Shown here in pieces: positions 33,574 through 42,170 of a DNA stretch of 47,608 nt. The stretch comes from an uncultured bacterium (GTDB lineage: Bacteria > Bacillota > Clostridia > Lachnospirales > Lachnospiraceae), in contig CAMSTY010000024.1 in NCBI GenBank assembly GCA_947063875.1, forward strand, positions 1-47,608, written 5' to 3'. A program made the translations under genes and the position numbers. The stretch's first letter is position 1, and the number at the start of each line of letters is the position of its first letter. Under the pieces are notes generated by a model. It was not told the origin of the DNA. It saw only the letters and a list, made by a program, of their open reading frames with translations, and made no database searches.

Positions 33574-33642
33574 GAGGCAAAAGGATGGAATCCATGGGGA
33601 CAAGCGCCTCATGGATTTCTGCTATGATTAGGAGAAGAAGAA

Positions 33643-34854
33643 ATGAACAGATACGAAGAGGTAAAGAACTATATTGAGCAGCATCGCGGCGAAATGTTGG
33701 AAATGTGGAGGGATTTTGTGGAGACGCCCAGTCAGGCGCGGGATCGATCTGCCGCAATGAAAATGAAAGAAAAATTGATGGATATTTTTGCACGGATGGG
33801 GATGATGGTGAAGGAGTATGACGTAGGGCCGTCCAACAGCCAGATTATTGAGGCAGTTCTTGGGCCAAAACGCCGGGGGAAGCCGATTTTGTTTACCGGT
33901 CATTATGATACGGTAAATTGTTCTCCCGTGGAGGATGCAGAACCCGGGGATGAGAGAGAACGGGATGGGACACCTCATTTTCGTGTAGACAGCGAGGGAA
34001 AGGCATATGGACTGGGCGTCCTCGATATGAAAGGCGGGATTGTGATTGCAATCTGGGTCATAAAGGCTCTTGAGGCTGTAGGATACCAGGACCGTCAGAT
34101 CAAAGTGTTGCTGGCCGGGGATGAGGATAAAGGCCATTTTGACGGAGATGCGCCTGAAAAATTAACGAAACTATCAGCAGGTTCTTTATGCTGCTTCAAT
34201 ATGGAAACAGGGAGGGTTAATTCTGATATCTGTATCGGCCGAAAGGGCGGCGGTGAAGGTGAAATGTCAGTTACCGGCGTTACGGCGCATGCGGGCAATG
34301 ACTTTGCGAGCGGGCGGAATGCACTTCTTGAGATGGCGTACAAGGCAATAGAACTTTCCCAGCTGACAGACCTGGAAAAGGGGACGACGATAGCGCCCAC
34401 GGTAATTAAAAGCGGTACGGTTCCAAACGGAATTCCGGATTATGCGCATATGTATTTTGATGTGCGCTATCAATGTTCAGAAGAAGCAATGCGGGTGAAG
34501 GAAGGGTTTGCAAGGATTTGTGACACAGTACACATTGAGGGAACCAGCGCTAATTATATTTATAAAGAATATATGCCTCCCTTTGATGTGACTCTGGAGG
34601 GAGAGCGGCTGGCAGATCTGGTGGCGGAGGTTTCTCAGAAACAGGGTTTGGGCGCTATGGGAAAAATATTTCTGGGAGGCAGTTCCGATGCCTGTTATTT
34701 TACAATGGCGGGAGTCCCGACAGTGTGCGCTATGGGAGTATGCGGACAGTTTAACCATTCCAGCAAAGAGTATGCTTTGGTGGAGAGTTTATATACCCGT
34801 ACAAAACTTTTAGCATGTACGGTATTGGATATAGAAAAATTTGCCAGTTTTTGA
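33643..34854 (+). CDS. M20-family metallopeptidase/amidohydrolase (1)
   Basis: The enzyme has 403 residues. M20 motifs: FTGHYDTV (metal His and Asp), GLGVLDMKGG (bridging Asp), AGDEDKGH (catalytic Glu followed by Asp where most members have Glu), FNMETG and a late FNHSSKEY (metal His). The dimerisation domain is at about 210-320. Family members hydrolyse dipeptides, N-acyl- or N-carbamoyl-amino acids. It has a paralogue in the same set (36010). The Asp in place of the usual second Glu may be conservative. Confidence 0.85.
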   Translation: MNRYEEVKNYIEQHRGEMLEMWRDFVETPSQARDRSAAMKMKEKLMDIFARMGMMVKEYDVGPSNSQIIEAVLGPKRRGKPILFTGHYDTVNCSPVEDAEPGDERERDGTPHFRVDSEGKAYGLGVLDMKGGIVIAIWVIKALEAVGYQDRQIKVLLAGDEDKGHFDGDAPEKLTKLSAGSLCCFNMETGRVNSDICIGRKGGGEGEMSVTGVTAHAGNDFASGRNALLEMAYKAIELSQLTDLEKGTTIAPTVIKSGTVPNGIPDYAHMYFDVRYQCSEEAMRVKEGFARICDTVHIEGTSANYIYKEYMPPFDVTLEGERLADLVAEVSQKQGLGAMGKIFLGGSSDACYFTMAGVPTVCAMGVCGQFNHSSKEYALVESLYTRTKLLACTVLDIEKFASF

Positions 34855-34877
34855 TCAATTTAGAGGAAGGGTGACAT

Positions 34878-35768
34878 ATGGAGGCTGGAAATGATAAATT
34901 CAGAGGAGGCAGCGCAGGGGAATGGAGGAAATATCTGGAATTGACAGCGGGAACGATAATCTCCGTGCTTGCGCTTCAGCTGTTTATTACTCCTGCCGGG
35001 TTATATAACGGAGGAACCATTGGAATTTCCCAAATAATCCGCACGCTTCTGGCAGAATATGCGGGATTGTCAGCAGAAATAGATTTGGCAGGTGTGATTA
35101 ACCTCATGATCAATATTCCTTTAATGTTTATGGCATACTCCATCTTGAATAAGCGTTTTTTCTGGCGCACCGGGTTTGTAATGGCGGTTCAGACGGTTGC
35201 CATATCGATGATTCATATCAGCCAGCCGATTATCAGCGACAGGCTTGCCAGTTGTCTGGTGGGAGGTATCGTGGCAGGGGTCGGATGCGGGATGATTCTG
35301 AGGGCCGGAGGCAGCGGGGCGGGGTTTGATATTATCGGGGTCTGGCTTGCCAAAACAAGGGTACGGACTGGAGTAGGCACGTTGACATCCATTATGAATG
35401 CATGCGTTTATTTGGTCTGCGCTTCCCTATTTAGCCTTCCTACGGCAATTTATTCCATCCTTTATGCTGTGTTTTCTGCGATAATAATCGACCGCGTTCA
35501 TACTCAGAATATCAGCTGCGGTGTAATTATAATTTCCCGCAAGGAAAATCTGCACCAGTACATTATGTCAGAGCTGGAGCGGGGAGTTACCTACTGGAAG
35601 GGAAGCGGCGGACAGAACGGGGAGGGGATATACATTTATTATACGGTGATTTCTAAATACGAAGAGATTTTGCTTCGCCGGATACTTAGCCAAAAGGATG
35701 AACATGCGTTTATTGTGGTAAATGAAAATCAGAGGGTATATGGGAATTTTATCCGCCGTCTCAATTAA
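34878..35768 (+). CDS. YitT-family membrane protein
   Basis: The protein has 296 residues. About five helices form the YitT (DUF161) part: ISVLALQLFITPAGLYNGGTIGISQII is the family's conserved start, and GVGCGMILRAGGSGAGFDIIGVWL the second motif. The last about 80 residues are the cytosolic DUF2179 domain (IISRKENLHQYIMSELERGVTYW, then KDEHAFIVVNENQRVYG). Function is unknown in the family. Its place between two M20 genes suggests it serves the same substrate, perhaps in transport. Confidence 0.88.
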   Translation: MEAGNDKFRGGSAGEWRKYLELTAGTIISVLALQLFITPAGLYNGGTIGISQIIRTLLAEYAGLSAEIDLAGVINLMINIPLMFMAYSILNKRFFWRTGFVMAVQTVAISMIHISQPIISDRLASCLVGGIVAGVGCGMILRAGGSGAGFDIIGVWLAKTRVRTGVGTLTSIMNACVYLVCASLFSLPTAIYSILYAVFSAIIIDRVHTQNISCGVIIISRKENLHQYIMSELERGVTYWKGSGGQNGEGIYIYYTVISKYEEILLRRILSQKDEHAFIVVNENQRVYGNFIRRLN

Positions 35769-35833
35769 AGCTTTTCATTGAGAAGAAAAACCTCAAAAAT
35801 GTAAAATGTTTAACAGCTTACGGCGCTGTATTT

Positions 35834-35842
35834 TGGTATAAT
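35834..35842 (+). promoter_or_regulatory. extended -10 promoter before the second M20 gene
   Basis: TGGTATAAT, a TG-extended -10 box. The -35 is poor. Transcription would start near 35849, leaving a leader of about 160 bases. Confidence 0.5.
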
Positions 35843-35848
35843 TTTCAC

Positions 35849-36009
35849 AGATCGGGGGGGATCATTTTAAATATTATATGGAATTTTCAATAATTTGCGC
35901 GCAAAATTCAAAAAACAGTTGTTTTGGATATCGAACCGTTCCTGGATGAAAACAGGCATTCCCCCGAATGCGGTTAAGGTAATCCGCTCACAAAAGGAAA
36001 GGACGAAGC
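35849..36009 (+). promoter_or_regulatory. long, possibly structured 5' leader
   Basis: The leader holds several stems: GAATTTT/AAAATTC around a TTTGCGCGCAAA palindrome (35894-35905), CCTG/CAGG near 35942, and GCATTC-CCCC-GAATGC near 35956-35971. The CCCC loop of the last hairpin can pair with the G run at 35856-35862 to form a pseudoknot. I do not recognise a known riboswitch class. Confidence 0.35.
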
Positions 36010-37224
36010 ATGAAAATAGACAGTGAAATTCTCGGTGTGGTCTGTGACTATATAGATTTGCATCATGATGATATCATTGCCATGTGGAAACAGTTTGTGG
36101 ATTTGCGCAGTGATGCTACGGAGAAAGAAAAGGCAGATACCATGGCAGAACTTTTAAAATCCGAACTGGAAGCAATTGGGTGCGAATGCAGGCTTTATGA
36201 TGTGGGTGAAAGAAATGGATATGGGCTGGAAGCAGTTCTTGGAGGGGATAACCCCAAAAAGCCGGTGATGTTTACCGGACATTATGATGTGGTTCCTCTT
36301 AAGGGGGATCATCCGTTTTTCATCGATGAGGAGAATAAAGCGCATGGACTGGGGTGCCTGGATATGAAGGGTGGCATTGTAATGGCCATTTGGATTGCCA
36401 AAGCATTGACGGCAGCAGGCTGGAAGGAGCATCCGATTAAATTCCTGCTGGTGGGAGATGAAGAAAATGGGCATCAATGGGGAAGCACCAAAGAATTTTT
36501 GGTTTCCCACAGCGGCGGTGGTGTCTGTGCGTTCAATATGGAGACAGGACTTTTAAATAATTCTATTTGCATTGGCCGGAAGGGGACAGGCCAGGCTGAG
36601 ATTACGGTTCGCGGGGTTGCGGCACATTCTGGCAACAACTATTCCGATGGACGTAGCGCCATTACGGAGATGGTATATAAAATCCCGCAAATTGAGGCAT
36701 TGACGGATTTGCAGGCTAATACAACGGTTGCGGTGACGATGATTCAGGGAGGGACCGTATCGAACAGCATTCCGCCAGTTTGTTCCTGCACGGTGGATCT
36801 GCGGTTTGGAAGCGTGGCAGAACGGGACAGGGTGATTGCGGCGTTGGAAGAAATCTGTAGAAAAACAATGGTAGAGGGTACCAGCACGGAATTTGAATTT
36901 CGAGAGTTTATGGCGCCTTTTGACAGCTCCGAGGAGGTTCTTAGGCTGGCGGACTTTGTGGGCAGTATCTCGGAAGAATATGGTTTTGGGAACATGGGGA
37001 GGGTATTCCTGGGAGGAGGTTCCGATGCTTCCTTTGTCCTTTTGGGAGGGACGCCATGTATCTGTTCCATGGGAGTCGTCGGACAGTTTAATCATTCGGA
37101 TCGGGAATATGCCGTGGTGGACAGTATGTTTGAGCGTGCGAAGCTGCTTGCTGCCGTGATCTTAAGGATATCGGACTTTGAGAATATTGACAAAACGCCA
37201 GAGAGGAGGCAGGGGGATGTTTAG
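36010..37224 (+). CDS. M20-family metallopeptidase/amidohydrolase (2)
   Basis: The enzyme has 404 residues and is a paralogue of the gene at 33643 over its full length. Motifs: FTGHYDVV, HGLGCLDMKGG, VGDEENGH (normal Glu-Glu), FNMETG and a late FNHSDREY. All zinc ligands and the catalytic Glu are present. The presence of two different copies suggests two related substrates or steps. It overlaps the membrane protein gene after it by 8 bases. It has its own promoter and long leader. Confidence 0.85.
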   Translation: MKIDSEILGVVCDYIDLHHDDIIAMWKQFVDLRSDATEKEKADTMAELLKSELEAIGCECRLYDVGERNGYGLEAVLGGDNPKKPVMFTGHYDVVPLKGDHPFFIDEENKAHGLGCLDMKGGIVMAIWIAKALTAAGWKEHPIKFLLVGDEENGHQWGSTKEFLVSHSGGGVCAFNMETGLLNNSICIGRKGTGQAEITVRGVAAHSGNNYSDGRSAITEMVYKIPQIEALTDLQANTTVAVTMIQGGTVSNSIPPVCSCTVDLRFGSVAERDRVIAALEEICRKTMVEGTSTEFEFREFMAPFDSSEEVLRLADFVGSISEEYGFGNMGRVFLGGGSDASFVLLGGTPCICSMGVVGQFNHSDREYAVVDSMFERAKLLAAVILRISDFENIDKTPERRQGDV

Positions 37225-38398
37225 TTCCGTATACTTTTATTTAATGATAGTAGTGGTTGTATTTGCTGTGGGGGACTTAATCGGACATGCCACCGGCGGA
37301 AAGCTGTCTGGTATGATGATGGTTATGCTGCTTTTCCTGGTGGGGTTTTTGGCAAATGTGATTCCGAAGGATATCATAGATCAAGCTGGCCTTACGAAAC
37401 TGGCTACAGCGGCAACGGCAATGGTCTTGTTTAATATGGGTTCCACAATCAACATTAAGCAGTTGGTTCAGGAGTGGAAAACGGTTTTGATGGCAGCGCT
37501 TTGTATGGCATTTTCCTGCCTGGGCATGTTGTGCGTGGCGCCTCTTATTGGCTTTGACACGGTTTTGGTGGGAATGCCGGTGATTAATGGGGCGGCAATG
37601 GCGACCTCCCTGATGACACAGGCCGCAACAGAAAGAGGCCTTGTTACAGCGGCAGCGTTATGCGCGGTTATCTACTCTGTACAGAAGTTTGTCGGAGCCC
37701 CCATAGCATCGGCAATGGGGATGCGTTATGCGAAAAAACTGGTGGCAGATTTCCGGAAAGATCCGGCTGCCCATATGGAGGCTTTGAAGATCAAACAGAA
37801 GGGAACCTCCTCTGGCAAGGTAATGTTTTATGAAAAGCATAAGGGGCTGTTCACAGCAAACGTGTTGATTGCGATTGTCTGTATTGGCGCCTGGATTTCT
37901 CAGGTATTAGGTTCCCTTACGCCAGTAAATTATAGCATCTGGGCATTGCTGCTGGGTTCTGTATCCGGTATTGGCGGTTATATTCCCCCCAAACCGCTCC
38001 AGCGGAGCAATTCTTACGGATTGATGATGATTGCCGTATTCGGCTCGATTATCCCGTCTCTGGGGAAGGTTTCACCGGCAGATTTGGCTACCATGGCGTT
38101 TCAGACCGTTGTTTTGTTTGTAGCGGCGTGTGGCGGAATTATTATGATCGGCTGGGTCCTTCCAGGATGGAAGCTGGTTGGGGACAGGGATCTTGCAGTG
38201 GGGATTGGCGTGGAGCAGTTTTTAGGATTCCCGTCAAATGTGGTTATCTGCCGCGAGGTAAGTGAGGCAGTGGGAAAGACCGATGATGAAAAGAATTTTA
38301 TTGAAGAAACCTTAAGCGTACCGTATGTAGTCGGAGGAATTACGGTGGTGACCATATTATCGACAACCCTGGCAGGAATTGTCATGAATTTCCTGTAG
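37217..38398 (+). CDS. polytopic membrane protein, likely transporter with inverted repeats
   Basis: The protein has 393 residues and about 10-11 hydrophobic helices. Two polar re-entrant-like segments stand at matching places in the two halves: PVINGAAMATSLMTQAATERG (near residue 125) and GVEQFLGFPSNVVICREVSE (near 340). This layout recalls inverted-repeat secondary transporters such as the GltS and 2-HCT families, but I could not assign a family. The start at 37217 follows GAGGAGGCAGGGGG and overlaps the M20 stop, so it is coupled. It is probably the carrier for the substrate of the M20 enzyme. Confidence 0.7.
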   Translation: MFSSVYFYLMIVVVVFAVGDLIGHATGGKLSGMMMVMLLFLVGFLANVIPKDIIDQAGLTKLATAATAMVLFNMGSTINIKQLVQEWKTVLMAALCMAFSCLGMLCVAPLIGFDTVLVGMPVINGAAMATSLMTQAATERGLVTAAALCAVIYSVQKFVGAPIASAMGMRYAKKLVADFRKDPAAHMEALKIKQKGTSSGKVMFYEKHKGLFTANVLIAIVCIGAWISQVLGSLTPVNYSIWALLLGSVSGIGGYIPPKPLQRSNSYGLMMIAVFGSIIPSLGKVSPADLATMAFQTVVLFVAACGGIIMIGWVLPGWKLVGDRDLAVGIGVEQFLGFPSNVVICREVSEAVGKTDDEKNFIEETLSVPYVVGGITVVTILSTTLAGIVMNFL

Positions 38399-38434
38399 AC
38401 AGGAAAAACAATGAAAGCTATATAATGGTAAAAT

Positions 38435-38480
38435 CAGGGCGCATCCGCCGTTTAGATTCCGGAGATATGCCCTGTTTTTT
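38435..38480 (+). terminator. bidirectional terminator
   Basis: CAGGGC/GCCCTG with partly paired inner arms, followed by TTTTTT on the plus strand and ATTTTACC on the minus strand. It lies between convergent genes. Confidence 0.7.
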
Positions 38481-38529
38481 ATTACTGAAGTTTTTGCAAA
38501 AGAGACGTTTTATCAGATCCCGGAAGGGA

Positions 38530-39243
38530 TCAGACAAATACAGGAGGGTTCAGGCTATAGTACAGAATGTTTGCTGCGGATACTGTGTCGAATACCGGAA
38601 TTTTTAAATATTCTGATACATCGTGGGAGTAAGTCGCAAGATTGCTGCATTCCAGAATGACAGCCCTAAGATCCGGCGTGCTTGAACGCAGTATTTCAGC
38701 AGCCTGGAGGACATCCCTGTGCATCAAGGAGATATCCAGGTGAACGCCTCCCTTTATTACGATCTCTGTAAAATGCGGCATGGATTGCATCCCCTGGATG
38801 GACAGCTGGATGGAATCCTGCCAGCCGGAATTTTTCAGATGGATTTCTTTTAAGTAATCGGAATGTCCGGTAATAATTCCGATTGAGCCGCTGCATCCAA
38901 TCACCTGCCAGATAAACGGAATCTGGCACAGCGAGGAACCGATGAAAGGGATGTGGAGCCTGCCGCCTACTTCGTTCTGATATAAAGACCACAGGCCGCA
39001 GTCTCCCACAATGCCACGGACTCCCTGTTGCTTTAGGCTTTCACACGCATCTATCAGTTTGCGGCGGATAGCGGGAGAGCCGTCAATCAGATCCGCAAAG
39101 CTGCCTTCCACAATCTGATAACGCACAGGATAGGAAAAGGTCTGTGCATGACCAACATCTCCTGGGATGCGCGGAGCCGTACCGGAAAACGCCAAGATGC
39201 CGATTTCCTGGCCGTAATAGGGATAACCAGATAAAATGTTCAT
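38530..39243 (-). CDS. aspartate/glutamate/hydantoin racemase-family protein
   Basis: The protein has 237 residues. The two catalytic cysteines of the family are in VGDCGLWSL and LECSNLATY, at the expected distance. Members racemise amino acids or hydantoins without cofactor, or (arylmalonate-type) decarboxylate. It is convergent with the transporter and not in its operon, but the neighbourhood of M20 enzymes and a PLP enzyme suggests use of D-forms or hydantoin-like compounds. TATGGAGG precedes the ATG. An extended -10 box lies at 39315-39323. Confidence 0.75.
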   Translation of the reverse strand: MNILSGYPYYGQEIGILAFSGTAPRIPGDVGHAQTFSYPVRYQIVEGSFADLIDGSPAIRRKLIDACESLKQQGVRGIVGDCGLWSLYQNEVGGRLHIPFIGSSLCQIPFIWQVIGCSGSIGIITGHSDYLKEIHLKNSGWQDSIQLSIQGMQSMPHFTEIVIKGGVHLDISLMHRDVLQAAEILRSSTPDLRAVILECSNLATYSHDVSEYLKIPVFDTVSAANILYYSLNPPVFV

Positions 39244-39314
39244 GAATAAATACCTCCATAAAAGATTTGTTTTATTACAAGAAAGGGCAGAAGGCCTTTT
39301 AATACCTTTCTCAT

Positions 39315-39323
39315 ACTATAGCA
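39315..39323 (-). promoter_or_regulatory. extended -10 of the racemase-like gene
   Basis: TGCTATAGT on the minus strand. No clear -35. Confidence 0.4.
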
Positions 39324-39427
39324 TGGAGCCCGAGATAAAATTGTTAATTGTTTTACAATGGAAATGAAAAAGGATACGGGATACGCCTCTCTTATGTGAT
39401 TGATTATTCTTGCCTATTTTGCTATAC

Positions 39428-39489
39428 TTAGAGCGTGTTTGAAAATTGCTTTCCGTCAGCTGTGCGTCACAGTTTGTGGTACACCGTAG
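39428..39489. repeat. dispersed 62-bp repeat, copy B
   Basis: This aligns without gaps to 3674-3735, with conserved ends TTAGAG..TGTTTGAAAATT and GGTACACCGTAG and a variable middle. It lies between the racemase-like and UDG-family genes. Confidence 0.55.
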
Positions 39490-39611
39490 GCGCCCCTGTG
39501 TGGATTTGGCCCAAATGAACGCGGCGCAGTGGGTTGCGTTAAGCGAATTTGTACCCGGTATTGTTTCTATTTGGTCAAACAAAATTCACTTTAGAGGTTG
39601 GGGATAGGTCA

Positions 39612-39640
39612 TTGGATATACTGGGCAATAAGGCTATTAT
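39612..39640 (+). promoter_or_regulatory. promoter of the UDG-family gene
   Basis: TTGGAT (39612-39617), 17 bases, TATTAT (39635-39640). The start of transcription would be near 39647, about 39 bases before the ATG. Confidence 0.6.
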
Positions 39641-39685
39641 AAAAACATAAAGCCGCAAGAGATGATTACAAAGGAGAATAAGGAT

Positions 39686-40279
39686 ATGAATATAAAGAAA
39701 GAACTTGAGAAGAAAGTAGGTATTGCGGACGGTATATATCTAAACAACATTGAAATCGACCCGCTTGCGATTAAGGCAATTATGATAAATGAAGTAGTCC
39801 CTTCCGATCCCTTACAGGATTTTTATGGAAGTCCCGACGCCGATTATCTGAAAACAACGATTCCTCTCTTGAAAGGGGCGGGAACAGAGGTTCAGTCCAT
39901 ACAAGACATATTACAGATGGGTATCTACATTACAAATGCCGTAAAAACCCCAAAGACAGAATATACCATTGAAAAAAGCAAGATTGAAAACAGTTTGCCT
40001 TATTTAGAAGCAGAACTTTCTTTATTCCCTAATAAAAAGGTTATTATGCTTATGGGCGATGTCGCGAAGAAAGCCTTTAACATGATTGCGAAAAAGTCAA
40101 CAAAGAAAAATGCCATTCCCTCCGTTTCCACCTATAAATTGCGAAGCAGCGAAATCTATTATGAAGGTATCCGGGTAATGCCCTCCTACATAATGACAGG
40201 GGGAAACATTCTAATTGAAAAGTCAAAAGTGGCAATGGCAACCGAGGACATTTCTGCTATGTTAGAAATCATCAAGTAA
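39686..40279 (+). CDS. uracil-DNA-glycosylase superfamily protein
   Basis: The protein has 197 residues. It fits a Firmicute subgroup of the UDG fold: AIMINEVVPSDPLQDFYG near the N-terminus, DILQMGIYITNAVKTPK, KKVIMLMGDVAKKAFN and VMPSYIMTGGNILIEKSK. The positions correspond to the base-binding pocket and the C-terminal loop of UDGs, but activity on uracil is not shown for this subgroup. The start at 39686 has AAGGAG 10 bases before; an ATG 8 codons earlier overlaps that site. It is followed by a methyltransferase, perhaps co-transcribed. Confidence 0.75.
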   Translation: MNIKKELEKKVGIADGIYLNNIEIDPLAIKAIMINEVVPSDPLQDFYGSPDADYLKTTIPLLKGAGTEVQSIQDILQMGIYITNAVKTPKTEYTIEKSKIENSLPYLEAELSLFPNKKVIMLMGDVAKKAFNMIAKKSTKKNAIPSVSTYKLRSSEIYYEGIRVMPSYIMTGGNILIEKSKVAMATEDISAMLEIIK

Positions 40280-40318
40280 AAGCTATATGCAAATTCAGCT
40301 ATGGAGGAAGCAGGACAT

Positions 40319-41026
40319 ATGGATATAAGCAGCTATAAAAATTATATTTCAAAAGAAACGATGATGGGGCCAAACTGTGTCAGGGTTTTAGCGGAATTAT
40401 TTGACAAACATCCTTTGCAGTGTGCCGCTGACGACCGGATTCTTGATTTGGGTTGTGGAACGGGATTAACAAGCCTTGTAATTGCTAAAGAAACAGGGGC
40501 GAGGATCTGCGCGAACGATCTATGGGTAAGTGCAGAAGAGAACGGGAAACGATTTGCCCAATGGGGAGTTGGCGAACAGGTTATGCCAGTTTGCGAAGAC
40601 GCGAATCAGTTTCATTTTGAAAAAAAGCAATTCCATGCTCTGATTAGCATTGACTCTTATCATTACTTTGCGGGCCATGAGGGATTCTTCCAGGAGAAGA
40701 TCCTGCCGTTTATGAAAGACAGGGGAGAGGTTTTGATTGGTATTCCCGGTTTGAAAGAGGAGTATGCGAGCCGGGCAAAAGAACTCTTATCGGATTGGCT
40801 TGGCGATGATGCCTATATGTTTAAAAGCCGGATATGTTGGAAAGAACTTATTGGCAGCCACGAAAGAATTGAATCGGTAGAAACGTGGGAAATGGATTGC
40901 TTTAGAGAAGCATGGAGCGAATGGCTTGCATCAGATAATGAGTTTGCCTGCAACGACAGGCAGTACTTTGAAACAATCATTAGGCCATATACATGTTTTG
41001 TTGGTATTTATATAAAGCTGAAATAG
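40319..41026 (+). CDS. class I SAM-dependent methyltransferase
   Basis: The product has 235 residues with a Rossmann methyltransferase core: motif I ILDLGCGTGLTSL near residue 40, ANDLW (motif II acidic region), EDANQFHF and the SIDSYHYFAGHEGFF segment typical of the methyltransferase-11/25 group. The C-terminal 70 residues likely choose the substrate, which is unknown. The start at 40319 was chosen because GGAGGAAG lies 7-15 bases before it. It is 39 bases after the UDG-family gene and followed by a terminator. Confidence 0.75.
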   Translation: MDISSYKNYISKETMMGPNCVRVLAELFDKHPLQCAADDRILDLGCGTGLTSLVIAKETGARICANDLWVSAEENGKRFAQWGVGEQVMPVCEDANQFHFEKKQFHALISIDSYHYFAGHEGFFQEKILPFMKDRGEVLIGIPGLKEEYASRAKELLSDWLGDDAYMFKSRICWKELIGSHERIESVETWEMDCFREAWSEWLASDNEFACNDRQYFETIIRPYTCFVGIYIKLK

Positions 41027-41064
41027 GCGTTACAATATTTTCCCGACCGTTTATAATCCGATAA

Positions 41065-41109
41065 AAAATCCTTCTGGGGAAATCAGCTGAATGCTCCCAG
41101 AAGGATTTT
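41065..41109 (+). terminator. bidirectional terminator
   Basis: AAAATCCTTCTGGG pairs with CCCAGAAGGATTTT around an 18-base loop. A and T runs on both sides make it work both ways, between the methyltransferase and a convergent small gene. Confidence 0.85.
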
Positions 41110-41161
41110 CATATCTTTAAAATAGTAAAATCGTTACCAGATTCTTCCATACCGTTTGGAA

Positions 41162-41449
41162 TCAAGTCTCATTGGAAAGGATGGCCAGGATTTCTTCCGC
41201 AGATTTTCCTGATTCCTCAAATGCCTTTAACAGTTTGGCCTTATTCTCTCTCATAGCCTTTTTAGCGGCAGCAGCTGCTGCTTTCTTCTCTTTGATGGCA
41301 GCGGCCCTTTCAGCCTTTAACTGCTCCTTGTAGATGATTTTTAATTCTTCTTTCGCGGCTTTCAGATCAGATTCCATTTTCTGAATTTTCTCATGCAGCT
41401 TTAAAGCCTTACCGGTATAAACGATTTCTTTTTTTACTCCTCTTGGCAT
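41162..41449 (-). CDS. small Lys/Ala-rich coiled-coil protein
   Basis: The protein has 95 residues. It starts MPRGVKKEIVYTGKALKLHEKI. About residues 20-70 form a long charged helix with many Lys, Glu and Ala (AAAIKEKKAAAAAAKKAMRENK). A short C-terminal segment follows (EESGKSAEEILAIL). The coiled coil and basic charge suggest nucleic-acid or chromatin-like binding, but there is no recognised domain. AAGGAGATGATCC before the ATG is a good ribosome site. It stands alone between two plus-strand genes. Confidence 0.7.
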   Translation of the reverse strand: MPRGVKKEIVYTGKALKLHEKIQKMESDLKAAKEELKIIYKEQLKAERAAAIKEKKAAAAAAKKAMRENKAKLLKAFEESGKSAEEILAILSNET

Positions 41450-41614
41450 TGGATCATCTCCTTGAATTAAAGTGTATTTAGAAATTTACAAAGTAATCAT
41501 ACAATATCTTTCTGTGATTGTAAAGGTGCGATTTCAAAAAGAAGAATTTAAAATAGAAACAAAGCAGCGAAATGGATGAAAATTCAACTCAGTTTAGAAG
41601 GCAGGTGAAAATAA

Positions 41615-41935
41615 ATGGAAGAAATATCAAATATAAAAATAGCAGTCTTAAAAATAAAACTATATGCTCCATGGGTTCATTCCCTGAAGGAGAAAAGGAT
41701 GATTGTAAAAAGTCTTCTGGCAAAACTCCAGAATCAATTTCAGATATCAACAGCAGAGGTGGAGGATCAGGATATCCACCAGTCGATTGTGATCGGCATG
41801 GCGGCAATTACAGACATGTTTGACTGTATGTCCTTTCCCAACCTGTTGGTACGGGTGCGGCGCTATCGCCATTGTATCCTGCGTTACCGTGATGAGAAAA
41901 GGATAAAAAATCTTGGGGAGGCTTGCAGTCATTAA
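41615..41935 (+). CDS. ylxP: YlxP-like protein (DUF503)
   Basis: The protein has 106 residues. DUF503 features are clear: IAVLKIKLYAPWVHSLKEKRMIVKSLLAKLQNQF and the following STAEVEDQDIHQSIVIGMA. In many Firmicutes ylxP lies in the nusA-infB-rbfA operon; here it is alone, so it may be a second copy. The function of the family is not clearly established. AGGTGA precedes the ATG. A terminator follows. Confidence 0.85.
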   Translation: MEEISNIKIAVLKIKLYAPWVHSLKEKRMIVKSLLAKLQNQFQISTAEVEDQDIHQSIVIGMAAITDMFDCMSFPNLLVRVRRYRHCILRYRDEKRIKNLGEACSH

Positions 41936-41980
41936 AGAATACTGTGGCAGAAACGCAATTTTAATTTCATAAAGTGAAGC

Positions 41981-42020
41981 AAGACGCTGGAAGCTGCATG
42001 GTTCCGGCGTCTTTGTTTTT
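41981..42020 (+). terminator. Rho-independent terminator
   Basis: AAGACGCTGGAA pairs with TTCCGGCGTCTT, then TGTTTTTT. It ends the ylxP-like gene. Confidence 0.85.
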
Positions 42021-42170
42021 TGGAATCGCAGAGAAGCCTGTCTTTATATTACAACAAAATTACTGAAAAGAATTTGTGGATAGTCAACATAGAATTAAGA
42101 AAATTACTAATTATAATAATATATGTAAACAAAAATATAAAAATAATACAATAAAAATGGAGGGGTAAAA

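Noticed and set aside
42040-42170. Riboswitch-like leader before the FdrA gene
   Set aside because: The stretch is AT-rich without stable stems after the ylxP terminator.
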